Origin: Micropterus salmoides
Lineage: Eukaryota > Chordata > Actinopteri > Centrarchiformes > Centrarchidae
Reading direction: 5' to 3'
DNA: 64,000 bases
NCBI RefSeq assembly: GCF_014851395.1
Contig: NW_024040040.1
Span: forward strand, 9,424,711 to 9,488,710
Shown here: positions 59,870 to 64,000 of the stretch, piece after piece
Layout of the letters: every line of letters begins with the position of its first letter
Numbering within the stretch: position 1 is the first letter of the stretch
The notes under the pieces: generated by a model
Told to the model about the DNA's origin: nothing
The model's database searches: none
Seen by the model: only the letters and a program-made list of their open reading frames with translations
Made by a program: the position numbers and the translations under genes

Positions 59870-59942
59870 CAGGTCAAAGAAGATGATGTTTTCTCTGCTG
59901 TAGGCTGTAGGGAAGGTAAAGCTGAGTGTGACCTCAACACAC
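59870..59942 (-). CDS. Exon-like segment, gene unknown
   Basis: On the minus strand a 73-nt stretch lies between GTGTCTAG| and |GTAAAC. In the open frame it encodes CVEVTLSF, then TAYSRENIIFFDL (24 codons after one leftover base). Residue choice looks protein-like. The pattern resembles a beta-strand of a thioredoxin fold. TXNDC16 is the minus-strand neighbour of PTGER2 in human, so it is a candidate, but no flanking exon was found and the acceptor sits against an AC microsatellite. It may be chance. Confidence 0.2.
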
Positions 59943-59945
59943 CTA

Positions 59946-59946
<1 letters not shown>

Positions 59947-59977
<31 letters not shown>
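59947..59977. repeat. (AC)n microsatellite
   Basis: About 15 AC units adjoining the exon-like segment at 59870-59942. Confidence 0.95.
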
Positions 59978-59980
<3 letters not shown>

Positions 59981-60738
59981 CACACCGTACTGACCCTTAT
60001 TGTGGCTAAAATAATTATAACAATATGAAAATGCTAGACAGAATATGCTGAATTTTTCTCTATATTGATCCAGGAAAAAACTCTTAATGGCAGCAGATGT
60101 TATTAAATGCTGACAAATGCTGACTACAGAAGTGTGTGTGAGTGTATGTGTGTATGTGTGTGTGTGCATTAGGTACCTTACAGTAATGCTGCATTGTTAT
60201 GATTATACTCAGAAGCTTCCAGATGATATGACGTGAAGGGAGGAGAGTTAATAGCTAAAAGCATAATTTCAAGATCCAGAATGGAGATCAGTCTGTTTTT
60301 GTTTGTGTGTGTGTGTTGGCTTTGGCACTAGCATGAAAGTATGCTGGTGTTACATCTTCAAAACAAAGTTCCAAGCCCAATTTTTATTTTGGCACTGTAA
60401 GAGAAATGCTGTTGATGTTGGTGGTTTTCTGGTGTTTACTGCATATTTTTATGTTCTGTATAAAGAATCATTTCTCAAACTATCTCACATCCTTCAATAA
60501 ACTATACAAAATTTAAACCTACTGTGCTACTTTAAATTGTGGCTGTTTTACTTCAGCTTTTATTTACATTTGTGCACTTGGCCAACAACTGCATAAGAAG
60601 CATCGATGATTTTATTTACACTTTCTCAAAATACAAGTAAATTATCATAAAACATAAATCTAACTAAAAAGGAAGAATCAACAAGTAACCTTCACTCATT
60701 CTGAATTAATATTTATCAGAACATGTTGATACCACATC

Positions 60739-60956
60739 GAGGCAGATGGCCGCCCACCCTGAGTCATGGTTCTGCTCGAGGTTTCTGCCTCTTAAAAGGA
60801 AGTTTTTCCTTGCCTCTGTCGCCTAGTGCTGCTCTTGGTGGGAATTGTTGAGTTTCTGTAAATAATATCAGAGTATGGTCTAGACCTGCTCTTTTATGAG
60901 CACTATGAGATAAATGTTGTTGTGATTTGGCACTATATAAAACTGAATTGAAACCA
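60739..60956 (+). mobile_element. Non-LTR retroposon 3' end
   Basis: Contains 'ggtttctgcctcttaaaagg', 'ttttccttgcctctgtcgcc', 'agagtatggtctagacctgc' and the terminus 'gatttggcactatataaaac'. This is a highly repeated fish sequence ending like LINE/SINE 3' tails. 5'-truncated. Confidence 0.7.
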
Positions 60957-61014
60957 CCCACTGTATTCATATTCATTGCAGGTGATATTTCTTCCAGGAG
61001 TTCCAGTACTCTTT

Positions 61015-61835
61015 GTAAGTACTCTATTGAACATTATTCTCTATAATCCCCAACGCTGGGTTTTAATTGATGTTCTCATGTGAAAATTCATCGCTTGTTT
61101 CCCCTGAGATCTTCCTCCTTTCCTTTGAAGGAAGTACTGTAAAAGGCATGACAAAGAGCAGCTTAGCGTTTGTTTTTAGTAAAACTACTCTGCCACCTTG
61201 TGACACCATATCTGGTGATCAAATTCATCACTTCTTTGGAAAATGACACACACGCAATGTTACAACACACACATCATCTGACTCTTCTGACAACAAACAT
61301 GATTGTGATGTCGGTCAAGTGGACGCATTAACACACTGCTTAAAAAGCTTCCAACTGGCAGACTTGTAAGTGATAAAATCTTTTTAAGATAGCTTGTGAG
61401 GGTCAACAGATGTCAAGCTCTGACCCCAAAAATGTATCCTCACGTTTATCATCATCATTTGCATGGACACAACTTTTTTTTGAACAAAGTCATCATCTGG
61501 GAGTGGGGCCTGAAGCGAGGTCAGCTCCATTGTCAGGAAAGGAAAAACACAGATTTTCTTTTTAACGTCCCCCATAGGCTGTAATTTAAGGCACTCTCCA
61601 GTGAGGTAAGTACAGATGGTGCACCAGGGGCCCAGCTGATTACAAGGGCCAACGAAGGACAGTGACAATTGCCACATGGATTGTGACCAGATGCCGTCAT
61701 CCATTCATTCATACTGTGTTGGCATAATGAGCTGCTGTGCTTTTCTTGATTGCTATTAGTTCTGTGGTATCTGACATGACTCTACATGTTGTGGATTTGT
61801 TACTCTAGGCTGGTTTTAGCTATTTCAATTGTTTG
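61015..61835. other. Non-coding, no recognised gene
   Basis: No family match. A 61420-61575 minus-strand open segment (PMGDVKKKICVFPF...) has an acceptor-like AG and a donor-like GTGAGG but no recognisable protein content. Confidence 0.4.
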
Positions 61836-61838
61836 ATA

Positions 61839-62075
61839 GTCAGAGACAGCCACCCTGTTCTCACTCCCAAGTCGTCACATATGGACGCATCGTCAAGTCC
61901 CATTGGCTTCAGTTTATAACGGACTGGACGTCAGTTTTGAACGCTAAAGGTAGGTATAGGATATTAAACAGAGAAGTCCGAGTAAGGAGGTGGTTGGACA
62001 CGGACAGCAGCTTCACTTCAGCTGCTGTCCGTGGTGCTGATGAAAGGCTGCAGGTTTGCAACTGCATGGAGTCAT
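61839..62075 (+). repeat. Probable dispersed teleost repeat
   Basis: Contains 'cgtcaagtcccattggcttc' and 'gttttgaacgctaaaggtag', resembling a fish repeat with the same word order. An inverted CAGCAGC/GCTGCTG-type hairpin ('ggacagcagcttc' with 'cagctgctgtcc') lies at 62001-62030. Confidence 0.4.
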
Positions 62076-62326
62076 TGTGTGTATGTACGGCAATCACAAT
62101 TATGTTACGCTGCAGGCATTCTCGGTTGTTTTCGCTACACTACGCCTCCCTCGTGACAACAGTAGGTGTCTAATTTGCAGTATCCAAATCATTTGATTGC
62201 ATGGGTTCTGCACGACATCAAAAAAGCAAACTATCAAATATGTGTAAATCTAAAATCAGGCAAATTACAGAATGTTACACGGGTGGGTTGACTATTCGTC
62301 AAAGATTTATGGTAGGAATACAAGTA

Positions 62327-62371
62327 TATGTATATACTGTATATACTGTATATATATATATATATATATAA
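62327..62371. repeat. (TA)n-rich tract
   Basis: Imperfect to perfect TA repeat, 'tatatactgtatatactgta' then (TA)n. Confidence 0.9.
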
Positions 62372-64000
62372 CTGTGTGTTCAGCTTTAACAAACATGTTC
62401 TGTAAAGAGTTTAGCAAGGGCATAGGCCTGTATTTGTCTTAAGATGTTGACTATGACACTCGGGTTGGTTATTTGTCTTCCAAAAGAAGATAAAATAAAG
62501 ATATTTCTATTGTATACTGAAGCTGTTTCACACTTAAACAGCTGGCTGGATTTATATGTAACAATACAGAATACTGGATTGGACTTTAATTCCAATCCAC
62601 ATTTACACAAATAGAACTTTTATTTTTAATATATAAGGACTTTGTTATTTGTATGATCGTCATCAAGCCACATCTTTAAAAGTATGTAACTGCTTTGTAA
62701 ACCATTCGAAACACTGAGCAGTGAACTGACCTCTGGCAGAGTAGACTGCTTCTTGTTTTGAGCGGGACACCATGTGCTTTCCACTCCTTCATGATGCCTC
62801 TGTTCTGTCTGCAGTGTTTCCTAGTCTCTGAGGACCACCAGTATGCTGACCTCTGCTCTCTCTCTTCTCCAGGTCGCCCCCTCTGTGTTTTGCAATTAGT
62901 TTCCAATAAAAACATGACTTCTATTCCATCCTGAATTTGGAAAGCTCCACGTAGGAGAGATTTTAATCAGTCACCCTTTGCTTACTGTTATTGCAGCTGA
63001 GGGAGCAACATCAGTCATGCAGAAATAAACTTGAAAAACCACAGGGAGAAAAAATAAAAACCAAACATTATCAGATCACTTTTACCATTTTACCATACTC
63101 TGTTGTGCAATTCTACTTCTGTCTCATATTTCTCTCCACAAGAAGGTTAGGACGCTGGATGGACTTATGGTCTCATCACAGAGGATCAAACCCAGAATAG
63201 AGACTGCAGGTTGGACGCTGTAAACAATCTGAAGCAGCAACAACAACAGAGTCTGGCAGCCATGTGAGATCAGACGTCTCTGTTTCTGAACGTCCATGTT
63301 TGGAGAATTTAAAAAGGTTTACTTCTCCACTTTGGAAACAGCTGAGCTTAGCTTACCGTTCCCATTTCTTCAAACTTGATGTATACACAATATAAAAACA
63401 TTCTTGGAACCAAACCACTTTATGAAGGAGTCATTTACAGAAGAACATTAAAGGAGACATGAGGTGAAACGAGGAACCCTAAAGGAAATCCAATAAAACT
63501 CAATCATCAGTCAGGGTTTTGGTCTGAAAGCTTCTCATACTGCAGTTTCAGCAAAGAGTAGAGAGACTGTGAAGGATGCAAGTTAAATACAAACCTGTCC
63601 CTGTTTCTATTCTGCTAAATTCCAACAACAAATACATTCAGAGAGAAATGTTGAAGTGTGAGAAAACACTTTAAATGAACAATCCTGGTGAGTCATCAAA
63701 ATGTTGATACAGAACATTTCCATGTTTTCAGTTTCCACCAACTCCTAGGGGAAATATCTGGCTCTAACTGATAAATCCTCCATTATGTTCTCCAGCTCGT
63801 CTCTTACTGTGGCTCTTTCTCAATACCAAGTTCCGACTTCTGTAAATAGAAGTTCAGACTTGGCAAGTTCAACTCGGGAGTACAAACTTCCAGGGACGCA
63901 CGCAGTCCATCATTCTGCAATTGGAACAGCAGCAGACTTGATGCTGCCAAGTATACTGGCTGTCCCGTTAGCGGGTGGGACCTCACATCTCTGAAACATA
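62372..64000. other. Non-coding right end of window
   Basis: AT-rich with possible repeat debris at 63360-63480 and 63820-63990 ('ctcaataccaagttccgact' resembles a MITE internal block). No gene supported. Confidence 0.4.

Noticed and set aside
61829..62173. 114-codon open frame
   Set aside because: It coincides with a probable dispersed repeat, shows no protein family and has no promoter.
1..64000. CRISPR array, phage defence or other prokaryotic system
   Set aside because: The window is vertebrate: spliced nidogen and prostanoid-receptor genes, SINEs and MITEs. The tandem repeats are microsatellites, not spaced direct repeats.
1..64000. Endogenous retrovirus or LTR element
   Set aside because: No LTR pair, primer-binding site or gag/pol frame was recognised; the only reverse-transcriptase pieces are of non-LTR type.

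Overview
The window is nuclear DNA from a ray-finned fish, most likely a percomorph teleost (inferred). The evidence is two vertebrate genes split by GT-AG introns, kilobase-scale introns, CA/GT microsatellites, and repeat families typical of teleost genomes: tRNA-derived SINEs, hAT and piggyBac-like MITEs, a Tc1/mariner relic and L2-like LINE pieces. Nothing bacterial, viral or plasmid-like was seen.

Layout. (1) 519-14124, minus strand: the first seven coding exons of nidogen-2 (nid2), a basement-membrane glycoprotein. They cover the signal peptide, the NIDO domain and the start of the acidic linker. The EGF, G2, thyroglobulin and LDL-receptor-repeat exons lie beyond the left edge. (2) 14125-20450: intergenic DNA holding the nid2 promoter area and a decayed Tc1/mariner transposase. 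(3) 20300-31954, plus strand: a complete prostaglandin E2 receptor EP2 gene (ptger2). It has a putative CRE/E-box/TATA promoter, a probable untranslated first exon, a 276-codon exon, a 7.2-kb intron interrupting TM6 at the usual prostanoid-receptor position, and a 100-codon last exon. (4) About 32000-64000: no convincing gene, only repeats, microsatellites and unique-looking non-coding DNA, with two weak exon-like segments near 60-61 kb.

The two genes are head to head, about 6.3 kb apart. From general knowledge, NID2 and PTGER2 are also near neighbours on human chromosome 14q22, so this looks like an old syntenic block. They do not share a pathway: NID2 acts outside the cell in basement membrane, and EP2 is a Gs-coupled plasma-membrane receptor. 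Most of the remaining sequence is transposable-element debris. Several insertions have intact target-site duplications, and one hAT MITE is nested inside an older repeat. I found no evidence for a novel multi-gene system. The best follow-ups are the compact ptger2 promoter, the SINE beside its 5'-UTR splice acceptor, the G-quadruplex motif upstream of nid2, and the well-delimited MITEs.
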